From an uncultured Oscillatoriales cyanobacterium (GTDB lineage: Bacteria > Cyanobacteriota > Cyanobacteriia > Cyanobacteriales > Microcoleaceae), in contig CAITND010000165.1 in assembly GCA_903893625.1 (NCBI GenBank), positions 1 to 43,049 on the forward strand: DNA of 43,049 nucleotides, given 5' to 3'. Positions 1 through 7,966 of the stretch are shown piece after piece. The notes under the pieces are model-generated. The model did not search any database. It worked only from the letters and a program-made list of their open reading frames with translations, and had not been told where the DNA came from. Position numbers and translations under genes: made by a program. How positions within the stretch are numbered: the first letter of the stretch is position 1; each line of letters starts with the position of its first letter.

Positions 1-68
1 CCCTGCTCCCCCTGCTCCCCTGCTCCCCCTGCTCCCCCTACTCCCCCTACTCCCCCTGCTCCCCCTGC
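1..68. repeat. C-rich 9-bp tandem repeat
   Basis: About seven units of roughly CCCCTGCTC with a 9-bp period; one unit is one base short and two carry A instead of G. The tract ends exactly where the leftward glutathione S-transferase gene has its stop codon (69-71), so in that transcript it reads as a G-rich GGGGAGCAGG tract directly after the stop. Related tracts occur at 8681-8734 and 33576-33608. It may extend beyond the window edge. Confidence 0.9.
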
Positions 69-740
69 TTATTTTTCTAATCCCGGTGGTAAGGGTTCAT
101 GACAGAGATGGTGAATTTCAGCAATACGGTTGAATAGCCAGGGGTAGCTATGGCGGTAGTCAGGAATGAGGACGAGAGGACTGAGAAGGGCGGCGGCGGT
201 AATATCGGCAATACTAATACAATCGCCCACTAAATAGGGCTGTTGTTTCCAGATCTGCAACACTTCAAAGGCAGTTTTTAAGCGGGTTTTAGCCAGTTCT
301 ACAGTAGCAGAATTAATTTGATATTGCCAACGCACGACTTGAATCACCAATTGACTCGATAGGGACGGATCAATTTGTTTCCCCTCCCCAGAACGAAACT
401 GATAATAAACAAATCGAGTCGCCGTTCCAATACTTTCATCTAACCAATCTTCTAATAATGCAGCTTGGGTTTGTTGATGGGGATCAACTAAAAACAATGG
501 GGGATCAGGATAATGTTGTTCTAAATAGTTAAAAATTTGAGTGGAATCTGCGATCGCCTGGGGTTGACCCTCTAATTGGGGTAATAAAACCGGAACTGTT
601 GTCAGTCCCGTTAAAGGTTTGAGCTTGAGGGTGTGAAGTCCAGGGGTGAGATTTTCCACTTGATAGAAAATCCCTTTATAGCCTAACGCTAAACGGGCTT
701 TCCGACAGTAATGGGACGTACTAAACTGCAACAGGAGCAT
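69..740 (-). CDS. glutathione S-transferase family protein
   Basis: A 223-residue cytosolic protein with the two-domain GST layout. The N-terminal thioredoxin-like part has LQFSTSHYCRKARLAL (a Ser/Cys-type active-site region), a TTVPVLL segment with the conserved cis-proline, and an ADSTQIFNYLE stretch that fits the glutathione gamma-glutamyl site. The rest is a helical C-terminal domain. I chose the internal ATG at 738-740 because the thioredoxin fold begins there; seven further residues upstream (from 761) form a hydrophobic tail unusual for the family. No clear Shine-Dalgarno is visible at either start. The family conjugates glutathione or acts as thiol transferase or dehydroascorbate reductase; the substrate cannot be read from sequence. 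The gene stands alone and faces away from the ftsI cluster. Confidence 0.85.
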   Translation of the reverse strand: MLLLQFSTSHYCRKARLALGYKGIFYQVENLTPGLHTLKLKPLTGLTTVPVLLPQLEGQPQAIADSTQIFNYLEQHYPDPPLFLVDPHQQTQAALLEDWLDESIGTATRFVYYQFRSGEGKQIDPSLSSQLVIQVVRWQYQINSATVELAKTRLKTAFEVLQIWKQQPYLVGDCISIADITAAALLSPLVLIPDYRHSYPWLFNRIAEIHHLCHEPLPPGLEK

Positions 741-798
741 AAGAAACCAAATAATGATCACGGATTCAGATGGATTTCACGGATTTCACAGATTTGTA

Positions 799-861
799 GT
801 AGGGGCGGGTTCATCAAGATTTGAGTGAATTTAGTCAAGATATCAAAGAACCCGTCCCTAC
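799..861. repeat. intergenic inverted repeat
   Basis: The 305-bp spacer 741-1045 holds no gene. It carries a 14-bp inverted repeat (GTAGGGGCGGGTTC at 799-812 and GAACCCGTCCCTAC at 848-861, one G-T mismatch) around a 35-nt spacer, followed by two AGTCAAC heptamers (863-876). This looks like a dispersed cyanobacterial palindromic element and not a terminator, since no T-run adjoins the stem. Promoters for the two divergent genes should lie here, but I could not identify boxes. Confidence 0.6.
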
Positions 862-1045
862 CAGTCAACAGTCAACTTAACAATATTTTGGGGTTTTTTC
901 GTGGTTAGATAGTTAGTAAGTCAGTTTGAGTATTGAAGGTTGGATTGTTCTGTTGGATATGATTCCTTCTGAAATCCACCCAGAATCAAGCATTGCCTTT
1001 CCATTCCCCCACACCGAAAGCTGAAGTCAAGGTAGGTAAATTGTT

Positions 1046-1627
1046 ATGACTGTTGCGTTTAAATCAACACCTTCTCCTCAACGCAGACCTTCTCGTCCCG
1101 TTCATCTTCCTGCTACCCAAAGTAAAGTTGTTCCCTTGGAGCAAGCACGGAAAAAACGGGTAACAGCCTCCTTGACGAATTCTGCACCCTTTGTTAATTC
1201 GCCTTCTCCACGGTCAACGCCAAGCGTGGTTAAGGTGTTGCCTAAGCCTCAACCCCAACCCTTGTGGTTAAGCTCTATGATGGTCTTACAAAGGGTTTCA
1301 TCGGTTTTCACCTCATTGATTATTGGTTCAACCTTAACGGTGTACGGTTTAACGGTTTATGGGGAGTCCAGTTGGACACAAGAATATCCTAGATTAGAAC
1401 AGTTGCGTCTTCAGGAACAACAACTCCGCGCCACTCAAGAAGTATTAAAAAATGAAATTGCGATCGAAGCCGATGGGCCCACGACAGGTCTGGTTGTCCC
1501 CCAACCCAGTGATATGATTTATGTTGAACCTGCGGCTCCCCGTCCCGAACAATCTGTTACACCCACTCCCCTCCTGGAGTTAAACCATTCTCCCCACCCA
1601 GAAGCAGATAAACCTTTAGGATATTAA
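1046..1627 (+). CDS. bitopic coiled-coil protein upstream of ftsI (FtsL-like candidate)
   Basis: A 193-residue protein with four visible parts: a basic, Pro/Ser-rich cytoplasmic N-terminus (1-75); one membrane segment (about 85-106); a predicted coiled coil (about 113-140, rich in Leu, Gln and Glu); and a Pro-rich tail. After the coiled coil comes TTGLVVPQPSDMIYVEP, which resembles the short conserved end of FtsL/DivIC proteins. Position supports a division role: it is the gene directly upstream of ftsI on the same strand, as ftsL is in many bacteria. FtsL-type proteins are bitopic and hold FtsB/FtsQ and FtsI/FtsW together at the septum. Family membership is inferred from architecture and gene order; sequence identity to known FtsL is not obvious. 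Confidence 0.6.
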   Translation: MTVAFKSTPSPQRRPSRPVHLPATQSKVVPLEQARKKRVTASLTNSAPFVNSPSPRSTPSVVKVLPKPQPQPLWLSSMMVLQRVSSVFTSLIIGSTLTVYGLTVYGESSWTQEYPRLEQLRLQEQQLRATQEVLKNEIAIEADGPTTGLVVPQPSDMIYVEPAAPRPEQSVTPTPLLELNHSPHPEADKPLGY

Positions 1628-1630
1628 TGG

Positions 1631-1708
1631 GTTGTCGGTTGACGGTTAACGGTTAACAGTTGAAACACAGAACAGGGAAAACTCAACAGCCAACAGTTAA
1701 CAGTCAAC
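1631..1708. repeat. inverted heptamer arrays between the FtsL-like gene and ftsI
   Basis: Five GTTRACG-like heptamers (1631-1665) are followed, after a 15-nt spacer, by four heptamers of the reverse orientation such as AGTTAAC and AGTCAAC (1681-1708). The two arms can pair imperfectly over about 28 bp. The array starts 3 nt after the upstream stop codon and ends 19 nt before the ftsI start, so nearly the whole spacer is repeat. Heptameric short tandemly repeated repetitive (STRR) sequences are known from cyanobacteria. Confidence 0.85.
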
Positions 1709-1727
1709 ACCCTTCTTTCCTTACTCT

Positions 1728-3665
1728 ATGGCTTCTTCAGACTATTCTTCAGGTTCTCGTTTTCAACGACGTCCTTCTTCTCCGGGTCAACGTAGGGGGA
1801 AAAAATCGGCTATGGGACGGAAAAAAGCGACTGTTCAGGGTCAACGCCGTTCGTCTACATCACGGAATTCTAGCCCTATTGATCGATCGGTTGCGCCTCA
1901 AAAGCTTTCTTCGGTATCCTATCCTCGACAGTGCGATCGCCACCGTTTAGTATTAGTTTGGTTTGTCATATTAGGCGGAATTATAGGCTTATCTATTAAT
2001 TTATTTCGCTTACAAATGGGTCAAGAATCTTCCTTTCTTCAAGAACAAGCCAAATCTCAACAACAACAACGCATTCTCCCGTTTGTTCCTCGACGTCCTA
2101 TTACCGATCGCAAAGGGGATATTCTAGCTTTAGATCGGCGAGTTTATACTCTCTATGTTCACCCCAAACTGTTTAAACAATCTCCGAGTGAAATAGCTGA
2201 AAAGTTAGCTCCTGTCTTGTTAAGAGAAGATTTAACCACACCGAATCCTAACGAACTTTTGCAACTTTTTGGGACATCTCCGAGCGGGATTAAAGTTGCC
2301 GATTTAATTCCTGAAGAAGTTGCAAATCGAATTCAAAATTTACGTTTAGATGGATTAGAACTACTGGAAAGTCGTCAACGGCTTTATCCTCAACAGGATA
2401 CTACCGCCGATGTTGTGGGTTATGTTAATCCCGAAGGCAAAGGTCAAGCTGGAATTGAATATAGTCAAGAAAGCTTACTAGAGCGAACCATGCCCTCATT
2501 GTCGTTTCAACGAGCAGCAAATGGGGCTTGGGTTCCTGAACATATCGCTACCGGATTTATCCCCGTTGATGATTTGGAATTACGGTTAACAATTGACACT
2601 TCCCTACAACGAATTGCGCGTAAATCTCTGCAAAAATACGTTCAAGAATTTAAAGCCAAACGGGGAACTGTGATTGTCATGGATGCCAAAGATGGTTCGG
2701 TATTAACACTAGCAAATGAACCCTCTTATAATCCGAATCAATACTATAAATTTGACCTAGAACGGTTTAAAAATTGGGCGTTAACTGACCTTTATGAACC
2801 CGGTTCAACTTTTAAACCGATTAACGTCGCTTTGGCGTTAGAATCGGGAGCAATTCAAGCGGATACGGTGGTTAATGACGAAGGCAATATTCAAGTCGGA
2901 GGTTGGCCGATTCAAAATTCTGATGGTTCCGCCAGAGGCCCCCTGAGCATTAGCGATGTGGTCAAATATTCTAGTAACGTTGGCATGGTGCGAATTATGC
3001 AACGCATGGAGCCAGATGTGTTTTATGAAGGCTTAAAACGTTTAGGGTTAGGCTCAACTATGGGTATTGATTTACCCTTCGCCGCCACCAGTACCCTGAA
3101 AACGAAAGCACAATTTGTCTCCGCCGCCATTGAACCCGCAACAACCGCTTTTGGTCAAGGATTTTCGATTACCCCGATTCAGTTAGCCCAACTTCACAGT
3201 CTTTTAGCCAATGGCGGTAAATTGGTGACTCCCCACGTTGTTCAAGGGTTATATAACAGCAAAAGTCAACTCTATTGGAAATTACCCCTTCCTGAACCGG
3301 AGCAAGTGTTTTCGACTGAAACGGCTAATGCGGTTTTAAAAATGATGGAAAGCGTTGTTAAAGAAGGGGGAACCGGAACCAGAGCCGCCATAGAAGGTTA
3401 TCAGATTGCTGGAAAAACTGGGACGGCTCAAAAAGCATCTCCCGATGGAGGCTATTCTTCCAACGCTTTAATTACCAGTTTTGTCGGTATTTTAAGTGTT
3501 GACCATCCCCGTTATGTGGTTGTGGCGGTGGTGGATGAACCCGTCGAAGGTCGCGCTGGCGGGATTGTGGCGGCACCGATTGTTAAATCAGTTATGGAAG
3601 CATTAATTCATCTGGAAAAAGTCCCGCCTTCAGAAATTCCTTCAGCAACTCCCCCTGAGCCTTAA
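1728..3665 (+). CDS. ftsI: penicillin-binding protein 2 / FtsI, septal peptidoglycan transpeptidase
   Basis: A 645-residue class B PBP that cross-links septal peptidoglycan in the periplasm as partner of FtsW. The N-terminus is a basic cytoplasmic tail of about 70 residues, longer than in proteobacterial FtsI. A single membrane anchor follows (about 73-95), then the PBP dimerisation region (RPITDRKGDILA near 123-134, RLYPQQ near 218-223). The transpeptidase domain carries all three catalytic motifs: STFK with the nucleophile Ser360, SSN at 415-417 and KTGT at 563-566. No PASTA domains follow. The ATG at 1728 is kept because it gives a complete membrane topology. The preceding gene encodes the FtsL-like bitopic protein, so the two may form a division operon. 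Confidence 0.95.
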   Translation: MASSDYSSGSRFQRRPSSPGQRRGKKSAMGRKKATVQGQRRSSTSRNSSPIDRSVAPQKLSSVSYPRQCDRHRLVLVWFVILGGIIGLSINLFRLQMGQESSFLQEQAKSQQQQRILPFVPRRPITDRKGDILALDRRVYTLYVHPKLFKQSPSEIAEKLAPVLLREDLTTPNPNELLQLFGTSPSGIKVADLIPEEVANRIQNLRLDGLELLESRQRLYPQQDTTADVVGYVNPEGKGQAGIEYSQESLLERTMPSLSFQRAANGAWVPEHIATGFIPVDDLELRLTIDTSLQRIARKSLQKYVQEFKAKRGTVIVMDAKDGSVLTLANEPSYNPNQYYKFDLERFKNWALTDLYEPGSTFKPINVALALESGAIQADTVVNDEGNIQVGGWPIQNSDGSARGPLSISDVVKYSSNVGMVRIMQRMEPDVFYEGLKRLGLGSTMGIDLPFAATSTLKTKAQFVSAAIEPATTAFGQGFSITPIQLAQLHSLLANGGKLVTPHVVQGLYNSKSQLYWKLPLPEPEQVFSTETANAVLKMMESVVKEGGTGTRAAIEGYQIAGKTGTAQKASPDGGYSSNALITSFVGILSVDHPRYVVVAVVDEPVEGRAGGIVAAPIVKSVMEALIHLEKVPPSEIPSATPPEP

Positions 3666-3748
3666 TTTTAGGGCGTTTATTAATATTCTTGATAAACGAG
3701 GAAAAGGGATGATCTTGGGTTAAATTAAGATCCATGAGTCAGTTGCCA

Positions 3749-3773
3749 CTGGGTAAAATCCATACTTACCCAG
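3749..3773 (+). other. short hairpin in the leader of the Hpt gene
   Basis: An 8-bp perfect stem (CTGGGTAA at 3749-3756, TTACCCAG at 3766-3773) with a 9-nt loop, about 80 nt before the Hpt start. A second, 7-bp stem (CGTTTAT at 3674-3680, ATAAACG at 3692-3698) lies just after the ftsI stop. Neither has an adjoining T-run, so terminator function is not shown. Confidence 0.35.
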
Positions 3774-3854
3774 CCATCAAAAACTCAGGGCGCGGCGGCA
3801 CGACTTTATTAAAACACGCTCTGTTTCAACTGATAAGGGTTTAGGAGGGCTGCT

Positions 3855-4811
3855 GTGCCAACAAACCAAGACCAAAAGATCTTTTCTATCTTTATGGAAG
3901 AGGCTGAGGAGCGTCTTGAGACCCTGCAAACGGGGCTAACAGAGCTACCAGCAATTATGGCTGATCCCGACCGGGAGCGTGTAGCAGCTATCTATCGGGC
4001 TGCTCATTCCATTAAGGGAGCCGCAGCGATGTTGATGGACAAGATGCCCAGTCTCACCAGCATTAATAAGGTGTCTAAGCGCTTAGAAGACTGTTTTAAG
4101 ATAGTTAAGGACACACCCCTTAAAATTGATGCGACAACCCAAACCCTCTATACTAAAGGGTTTGAAGTGCTGAAAAATTTAATTGACCGCGCAGCGAGTC
4201 CGGCGGGACTCTCGGAGGAAATCGGGGAGAAAATTCTACAAGCCTCCCTTCCTGTTTATGATAAATTGGAAAACCACTTAAAAAGCTTGATGAGTGGTAA
4301 AGCACCCGCAGCAACTCCCAAAGCTGCATCTGCCACAGCAACAGCAACGCCTGGGGTTGCCAATGCGCTGAATCAGGTCATGACGGTTCTTAAACCGATG
4401 TTACAGGGATTCAAGCAAGCGGACTCCCCAGAAACTCGTAAACAATTGGCAGGTTTGTGCGCTCGGTTAACGAAAGTTGGGGTAGGAGTTGAGCCTTGGC
4501 AAGTATTAGTTAAAACGGCTCATGGTGCGATCGCTAATCCTAAAAATTCTTTTAAAGTTTTAGCTAATCCAATTATTAATGAGTTAAAGCAAGGAGCAGA
4601 ACTATTACAAACCGGAAAAGCTAATACTATTGCCCCTAGTGCAACTTTATCAAGTTTGGCTGGAGCCAAAGCAGCAGCAGCTAAATCGGCAACTCAAGAA
4701 ATTACTATTCCGGCTGATCCGAAAGAGGTGGTTAAAGTTCTATTAAAAACGTTTAATAAACAGCAATTACAAGCGATCGCCCAACTGTTAATTAAGCACA
4801 TTAAATCGTGA
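3855..4811 (+). CDS. Hpt-domain phosphotransfer protein
   Basis: A 318-residue protein whose first ~115 residues form a histidine phosphotransfer domain with AAHSIKGAAAML; His51 is the expected phosphate acceptor. An Ala/Thr/Pro-rich linker follows (about 150-170), then a helical region without kinase or receiver signatures. It resembles the N-terminal Hpt part of cyanobacterial CheA-like proteins of the PixL/Hik type, cut loose from the kinase. The start is a GTG, decided by a good Shine-Dalgarno (AGGAGGGC at 3843-3850, about 5 nt away). It would relay phosphate between a hybrid kinase and a response regulator; no regulator is adjacent and the partner is unknown. Confidence 0.8.
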   Translation: MPTNQDQKIFSIFMEEAEERLETLQTGLTELPAIMADPDRERVAAIYRAAHSIKGAAAMLMDKMPSLTSINKVSKRLEDCFKIVKDTPLKIDATTQTLYTKGFEVLKNLIDRAASPAGLSEEIGEKILQASLPVYDKLENHLKSLMSGKAPAATPKAASATATATPGVANALNQVMTVLKPMLQGFKQADSPETRKQLAGLCARLTKVGVGVEPWQVLVKTAHGAIANPKNSFKVLANPIINELKQGAELLQTGKANTIAPSATLSSLAGAKAAAAKSATQEITIPADPKEVVKVLLKTFNKQQLQAIAQLLIKHIKS

Positions 4812-4824
4812 AGGAGAGGGTACT

Positions 4825-5556
4825 TTATTCTGTTTGGGGATATTCTTCCCATAAAGATGTTGTAGTTCTTAAACTCAGATGATTACCATTCCCTAAAATA
4901 ATATGGTCTAAAAGCGGAATGGATAAAATTTGCGCCCCTTGCAAGAGTTGACGAGTTAAATTAATATCTTCCGAACTGGGTTCTACATTGCCCGATGGAT
5001 GGTTGTGGGCAACAATTACCCGTGTTGCTCCACTTTTCAATACTTCCCGAAAAATATCACGAGGATGGGCAATCGTTTCCGTTGCACTTCCAATGGTAAT
5101 CACTTGAGTTCCTAATAGACGGTGTTTAACGTCTAACAGCAAGACCGCAAACCGTTCTTGGGGTTGCCACATCAAATCATGACTTAAGGCATCCGCCGCA
5201 GCTTGGGGAGTCTCTATCACGGCTAAATCAGGTGGTTTAGACTGAAACACTCGTTTTCCTAGCTCAACAGCCGCTAAAATGGTGGTGGCTTTCGCAGGCC
5301 CAATGCCATGAATTTCAGTCAATTCGTGAACCCCAATATCCCGCAATACGGCTAAGGGATCACGTTGATGTTGACCTAACTGATTTAATATATATTGTCC
5401 TAGACCCACCGCCGATAATTTTCCCTTTCCCTGACCTGTTCCCAACAAAATTGCTATCAATTCAGCCGTTGCTAAATTTCTGGAACCAATGGCCATAAGT
5501 CGTTCACGGGGACGCTCATCACTGGGCAAATCAGCAATTCTCAGGCTATAGGTCAT
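4825..5556 (-). CDS. radC: RadC family protein (JAB/MPN domain)
   Basis: A 243-residue protein with a UPF0758 N-terminal helix-hairpin-helix region ([21 protein letters not shown]) and a C-terminal JAB metalloprotease-like domain. The domain contains [14 protein letters not shown], matching the family zinc motif HxHPSGxxxPSxxD. Homologues are generally about 225-245 residues long. I place the start at the internal ATG 5554-5556 ([11 protein letters not shown]), the usual family N-terminus; an ATG eight codons upstream is possible but adds atypical sequence. The original DNA-repair role of RadC is disputed, so the cellular function is unsettled. The gene converges on the Hpt gene with only 13 nt between stop codons. 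Confidence 0.92.
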   Translation of the reverse strand: MTYSLRIADLPSDERPRERLMAIGSRNLATAELIAILLGTGQGKGKLSAVGLGQYILNQLGQHQRDPLAVLRDIGVHELTEIHGIGPAKATTILAAVELGKRVFQSKPPDLAVIETPQAAADALSHDLMWQPQERFAVLLLDVKHRLLGTQVITIGSATETIAHPRDIFREVLKSGATRVIVAHNHPSGNVEPSSEDINLTRQLLQGAQILSIPLLDHIILGNGNHLSLRTTTSLWEEYPQTE

Positions 5557-5723
5557 TTGGGCAGCACCCCACCAACGCAACAGTTATTGTATTAAATTTT
5601 ACTCAAATTTTTCTATAAGTTCAAGTCCGATAGGGCGTTAAATTCCCTAGAGTTAGCCGTTTCTATCAAATTAGTCTCCGCAATTCGCGCCTCGCGCTTG
5701 TAACAAAAATTCACTTTAACGCT

Positions 5724-6566
5724 TTAATTGGTTTCTACGACCTCAACAGAATCTCCGACCTGAATTGTCCCTGTATTCCGAGGAATCATATTCAAACCAA
5801 ACATGACTCCGCGCGGCTGTTGTCGAAAGGTTGATAAGGTTTTCAAAGGTTCTTTTAATTGATTGCGCTCTCCAATATTTTGATCTGTTGTTGTTACAAT
5901 ACAACGACTACAGGGTTTAACTAAATCAAAATAAACCTCTCCAATTAAAATAGTTTTCCATTGATCTTCAATAAAAGGTTGATCGGTATCGATCACAATA
6001 TTAGGCCTAAATCTATTCATCGGGACTTCTTGTGATGATATGGGATAGGTTTCTGTTAGTTTTCGGTTCAATTCGGCTAAGGAAGCGGTATTAGTTAATA
6101 AACAGGGATAACCATCCGCAAAACTCACCTGATTATCAGTATTAACAGCATAATTTGGGTCAACAGGTCGAATAAAATTAGGAGATTGTCGCACTAACCG
6201 AAAATAAGATTGATCATCTAGTTTTAAAGCTTTTTGCAGCCAATTAGCAACCTCATCCCCTTGATCAATCGCAATGGTTTGATCTCTCCAAACCTGTACG
6301 GTTTTAGAAGTTCCTGTTAAGGTTGGTTGTAGATGAAAGGGTTCAATTTTGCCCTCTTCAACGGATAATTCTATCAACTCTCCTAACTGTTGAACTCGAA
6401 CTTTCGCTAATTGAGGATGAGTTCTCTGGGTGACAAACTGACCAGATTCATCAACCCACATAAATTCCCGATCGCAGGCTAACCCCTTAAGCGTAACCTC
6501 CGCTTGGTTTAGGGCTATTTTGCTACAGGATTTAATCGGATAGATAAACAGTTCAACCAGATTCAT
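5724..6566 (-). CDS. MOSC domain-containing protein (YcbX-like)
   Basis: A 280-residue protein with a MOSC N-terminal beta-barrel region (LVELFIYPIKSCSKIALNQAEV, then GLACDREFMWVDESGQFVTQR) and a C-terminal MOSC domain. The MOSC domain contains KPCSRCIVTTTDQ, where Cys fits the conserved sulfur-carrying position of molybdenum cofactor sulfurase C-terminal domains. YcbX-type proteins bind molybdenum cofactor and reduce N-hydroxylated compounds with an electron-transfer partner. Unlike E. coli YcbX, no C-terminal 2Fe-2S ferredoxin domain follows, so the partner must be separate. A GGAG at suitable spacing precedes the ATG. It is divergent from the PEP-CTERM gene. Confidence 0.85.
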   Translation of the reverse strand: MNLVELFIYPIKSCSKIALNQAEVTLKGLACDREFMWVDESGQFVTQRTHPQLAKVRVQQLGELIELSVEEGKIEPFHLQPTLTGTSKTVQVWRDQTIAIDQGDEVANWLQKALKLDDQSYFRLVRQSPNFIRPVDPNYAVNTDNQVSFADGYPCLLTNTASLAELNRKLTETYPISSQEVPMNRFRPNIVIDTDQPFIEDQWKTILIGEVYFDLVKPCSRCIVTTTDQNIGERNQLKEPLKTLSTFRQQPRGVMFGLNMIPRNTGTIQVGDSVEVVETN

Positions 6567-6935
6567 TAATTATATCTCCACAATAATCTAATTGCTATCT
6601 TAGAACCAACTCATCCATCATTCAAGAGGCCAATCCTAGAAGCCTCGTATTTTTACTGTTTATTTTATAATTTTAATCTCTGTAATAATACTGAGAAAAT
6701 CTATCCCCGTTGTTTAGAGTTTGAATTTTAATGAAAATGATCAGTATTTTTGCTGGAGTTTAGATATTTTAAGTAGGTTACTAAAAGTAAAAACTCTATA
6801 TAATCAGGCTTTCAACCTTTTACAAATAGTTTACAAATTTTGGTGTTTTCAACATCATATCTTTAACAACAATCTACTATAGTGTATTTATCGAAAAGAA
6901 AAAAACTTAACCCCGAATCACTTAGGAGTCAACTT
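6567..6935. other. divergent AT-rich regulatory spacer
   Basis: A 369-bp gene-free spacer between the MOSC gene and the PEP-CTERM gene, notably AT-rich. It contains a TATAAT at 6799-6804 and a TATAGT at 6878-6883, either of which could be a -10 box for the PEP-CTERM gene. I see no convincing -35 partner at 16-18 bp for either. Nearby, TTTACAAAT-type words repeat (around 6818-6840). No RNA gene or palindrome stands out. A long leader is likely. Confidence 0.4.
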
Positions 6936-7805
6936 ATGAAAACTTCAACACTGAAAAAATTAATCGGAACGACAGTAGCCAGTCTTTGTTTCGTCTCTGT
7001 GAGTGGTCTTCCGGCTGTTGCTGGACAACTACATAATGGATGGAACTACGGAATTGATTCCTTTGCCGATGGATCTGGCGGTGAATCTTTTAATATTAGA
7101 GGAATTGCTGTTAAAGAAACCAGCAATAGCATCTTTGTTGCTCTCACAGGTGGAATGCCTCTGACGGGTGTGGCTAACAGTGGAGCAGCCGATAAAAATA
7201 TTGGTTGGGGCGATTTATTCTTAAACTTCACTAACAAAAACTTTACAACCGCTAGCACTCAAAAGAGCTTATTTGGAGTTCGTTTTGCGGGAACAAATGA
7301 CTCTCAAGCTGGCACAACCGGGCTATATGGTAACGTAAAAGGAGCCAGCGTTACAAATGTAAATCATGGCTTCGGCAGCTTACAACAGTATTACAATGCT
7401 GGATTTGATAAAGCTAATACCCAAGGTACTGACATTGCTACAAAAGCTGCTGCTTACAATTATTTTGGCACAGGAACAATCCTGAATGTGATTGACTCCG
7501 GTGCGAACAAATTAGGTGGTATTCAAAGTCTGTCCGCCGCCGCCTTAAATAGTCAAGGACTTGATTTTGGATTCTTCAAAGAAGCTAAAGGAACACAAAC
7601 CCTTGGTTTTAGCCTCAATAAATCCGATTTAGGACTCGCCGATGGCAACTATAACTATATGGCTAGTATTTTCCTAGAATGTGGTAATGATGGTGTTGCT
7701 CTCAACGGTAAAGTTGATGTTCCCGAACCCGGTAGTTTTGCTGGTTTAGCGTTGGTTGGTTTAACTTTACTCGGTGGTAGCCGACTGTACAAACGTCAAT
7801 CTTAA
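6936..7805 (+). CDS. PEP-CTERM exosortase-dependent surface protein
   Basis: A 289-residue exported protein. A signal peptide (MKTSTLKKLIGTTVASLCF to about AVAG) precedes a Gly/Asn/Ser-rich beta-type domain beginning LHNGWNYGIDSFADG. The C-terminus is VDVPEPGSFAGLALVGLTLL and then LYKRQS. This is a textbook PEP-CTERM signal: a PEP motif, a transmembrane helix and a basic tail. It is cleaved by exosortase, after which the protein is placed on the cell surface or in exopolysaccharide. The internal domain resembles the cyanobacterial XDD-type exosortase substrates, though I recall that family only loosely. The ATG at 6936 is chosen over an upstream in-frame start at 6882 because it has TAGGAG at good spacing and directly begins the signal peptide. 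No exosortase gene is in the window. Confidence 0.88.
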   Translation: MKTSTLKKLIGTTVASLCFVSVSGLPAVAGQLHNGWNYGIDSFADGSGGESFNIRGIAVKETSNSIFVALTGGMPLTGVANSGAADKNIGWGDLFLNFTNKNFTTASTQKSLFGVRFAGTNDSQAGTTGLYGNVKGASVTNVNHGFGSLQQYYNAGFDKANTQGTDIATKAAAYNYFGTGTILNVIDSGANKLGGIQSLSAAALNSQGLDFGFFKEAKGTQTLGFSLNKSDLGLADGNYNYMASIFLECGNDGVALNGKVDVPEPGSFAGLALVGLTLLGGSRLYKRQS

Positions 7806-7894
7806 TAAATCAGAATGGAGGTTGATAGTTGAATTAAGATTAAGTGAATGAGGGTGCAGCTTTAATGCTTTTAATTGATATAACTAAAAAACAC

Positions 7895-7930
7895 TTAAGG
7901 GGCTATTCCTAATCAAGAATAGCCCCTTAA
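7895..7930. terminator. bidirectional intrinsic terminator
   Basis: A perfect 14-bp stem (TTAAGGGGCTATTC at 7895-7908, GAATAGCCCCTTAA at 7917-7930) with an 8-nt loop, between convergent genes. On the plus strand it is followed by ATTTTAAT; on the minus strand by GTGTTTTTTAG. It therefore can end transcription from the PEP-CTERM gene and from the leftward coiled-coil gene. Confidence 0.9.
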
Positions 7931-7966
7931 ATTTTAATATGGGATAATTTTTAAAGCCCTCAACAA

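Noticed and set aside
1660-1950. A 96-codon frame starting before ftsI
   Set aside because: It overlaps the ftsI N-terminus in another frame, starts within the heptamer repeat and has no protein character.
6567-6935. A tRNA or small RNA gene in the long AT-rich spacer
   Set aside because: No cloverleaf, T-loop sequence, or stable hairpin with a terminator was found there or in other spacers.
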